DNA of 64,000 bases. Source: Deltaproteobacteria bacterium CSP1-8. Lineage in GTDB: Bacteria > Desulfobacterota > Deferrimicrobia > Deferrimicrobiales > Deferrimicrobiaceae. The translations under genes and the position numbers were made by a program. The notes beneath the pieces were generated by a model. It saw only the letters and a program-made list of their open reading frames with translations. It searched no databases and had not been told where the DNA came from. How positions within the stretch are numbered: position 1 is the first letter of the stretch; each line of letters starts with the position of its first letter. Below are positions 63,261-64,000 of this stretch, in pieces. Where the stretch lies: the NCBI GenBank assembly GCA_001443455.1, contig LDXO01000009.1:30820-94819 (forward strand), written 5' to 3'.

Positions 63261-63634
63261 TCGGCGACGACCAGGGCCGCCCGGTCGATCCGTCGGATCT
63301 CACTGAGGACGAGCACATCAAGAGGTACCTCCGTCATGCCGAGACCGTGGGGCGGAGGGGCGTGGTCTTGCGCTACGCCCTGGACCTGATCATCCGGAAC
63401 ATCACGGAAGGGGTACAGTACGAAGAGGAGGCCTACTTCTTCGGACAGGCGGGGAGCAGCAGCGAGTTCCGGCAGTCGATCGTCCGTTTCCGCAACCGCG
63501 TGCCGCTTCCGAGACCTCCGCGTCGGCCGATGACAGAACCGGAACGCTCGAAAATCAGGCAGCTGGCGGACCAGTCCCTTTCGCGGGACGGCAAATCATT
63601 TCGAATCTCCCGCGATACCCAGGAGTTCTTATGA
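63236..63634 (+). pseudogene. C-terminal part of the frameshifted crotonase gene
   Basis: 132 residues. 'ALDLIIRNITEGVQYEEEAY' and 'GQAGSSSEFRQSIVRFRNR' match the trimerising C-terminal helices of crotonases. It overlaps the upstream frame by 25 bases. A GTG at 63236 could start it as a separate protein, but a ribosome binding site is not evident. Confidence 0.55.
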
Positions 63635-63678
63635 TAAAGTCTTAAATCAACGTTTCTATTTTCTCTGTTGGTGTGCCG

Positions 63679-64000
63679 ATGAGGGTCCTGCTCCTCTATC
63701 CGGAATTTCCCGATACCTTTTGGAGCTTCCGTTACTCCCTGCCTTTCCTGGGGAAGCGTTCCGCCTATCCTCCTTTGGGGCTTCTCACGGTTTCCGCACT
63801 GCTGCCGCCGCACTGGGAGCGGAAACTGGTCGACCTGAATGTTGAACCGTTGTCGGACAAGGATCTCGCCTGGGCCGACGTGGCATTCGTAAGCGCCATG
63901 CTGGTCCAGGCTCCCTTCCTTGCGGATCTGATCGACCGTTGCCGATCGGTTGGATTGAGAACGGTTGTGGGGGGACCGATTACGAGTGCGGAGCATCACG
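63679..64000 (+). CDS. B12-binding radical SAM protein, N-terminal part, cut by the right edge
   Basis: 107 residues visible. 'MRVLLLYPEFPDTFWSFRYS', 'AYPPLGLLTVSALLP', 'KLVDLNVEPLSDKDLAWADV', 'FVSAMLVQ' and 'VVGGPITS' match the cobalamin-binding domain of B12-dependent radical SAM proteins of the DUF4070 type. The CxxxCxxC radical SAM motif would lie past the edge. Function undetermined (methylation or ring chemistry). Confidence 0.85.
   Translation, partial: MRVLLLYPEFPDTFWSFRYSLPFLGKRSAYPPLGLLTVSALLPPHWERKLVDLNVEPLSDKDLAWADVAFVSAMLVQAPFLADLIDRCRSVGLRTVVGGPITSAEHH

Overview
This window is one GC-rich bacterial contig segment, and every gene type is bacterial. The gene content fits a strictly or facultatively anaerobic member of the former Deltaproteobacteria (Desulfobacterota and relatives). 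The clues are a class-B succinate dehydrogenase/fumarate reductase in sdhCAB order, the mercury-methylation pair hgcA-hgcB, a selenoprotein glycine reductase cluster, a CHASE2/HD-GYP sensor, two FecR-domain proteins and PerR/Dps/rubrerythrin-type oxidative-stress genes. No 16S rRNA, tRNA or phylogenetic marker good enough to name a genus is present. All gene calls come from reading translations, motifs, ribosome binding sites and promoters by eye.

Layout. 0-4.3 kb: a truncated gene at the left edge, then sdhCAB with a terminator. 4.3-7.5 kb: an SGNH-like protein, a lipase-like hydrolase, a hexapeptide acyltransferase and an aldo/keto reductase. 7.7-12.6 kb: a minus-strand polyphosphate cluster, sixA - CHAD - metallophosphoesterase - PPK2 - PPK2. 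12.9-20.1 kb: a rubrerythrin-like protein, leuCD, a repeat-filled divergent region and ilvDBN, giving branched-chain amino acid synthesis on both sides of one intergenic region. 20.1-24.4 kb: an McrA-like SRA-HNH nuclease, an RRM protein whose ribosome binding site is masked by a hairpin, a catalytically degenerate AKR, a PrmA-like methyltransferase and serC. 24.5-26.0 kb: hgcBA. 26.3-30.6 kb: a PAP2 protein, the relic of a short-chain dehydrogenase, and an operon of FecR, an OmpA-like lipoprotein and a CHASE2/HD-GYP protein. 30.7-36.4 kb: a Tat-exported DUF362 protein with an exported partner, Sir2, a methyltransferase fragment, AsmA-like and pirin. 36.4-44.6 kb: single-chain purL, a small zinc-ribbon-like protein, a second FecR gene sharing an identical 277-bp block with the first, and two exported proteins of unknown function. 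44.7-49.8 kb: a lower-GC glycine reductase operon grdE-grdB-trxA-grdC-grdA with two UGA-selenocysteine codons and no grdD. 49.9-54.2 kb: Nudix, a tiny zinc-ribbon protein and carB. 54.2-59.5 kb: a livJHMGF branched-chain amino acid transporter that runs directly into carB. 59.5-62.2 kb: a cytochrome b5-like protein, a Dps-like ferritin, a Fur/PerR regulator and a VKOR-DsbA fusion. 62.3-64.0 kb: a crotonase with a probable frameshift and the start of a B12-binding radical SAM protein cut by the right edge.

Working together. Branched-chain amino acids are both made (ilvDBN, leuCD) and imported (livJHMGF). The polyphosphate genes put a polyphosphate-binding CHAD protein next to two polyphosphate kinases and two phosphatases. 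The PerR-like regulator sits beside a Dps-like iron protein. The Grd cluster would let the cell reduce glycine, or a related N-methyl glycine, with thioredoxin electrons. HgcA and HgcB form a complete mercury-methylation pair.

Most notable items: the GrdD-less Sec-containing glycine reductase operon, an HgcB lacking C-terminal cysteines, the PPK2/CHAD/SixA cluster with a lysine-rich PPK2 tail, a 12-bp anti-Shine-Dalgarno hairpin on the RRM gene, and gene conversion between the two fecR copies.
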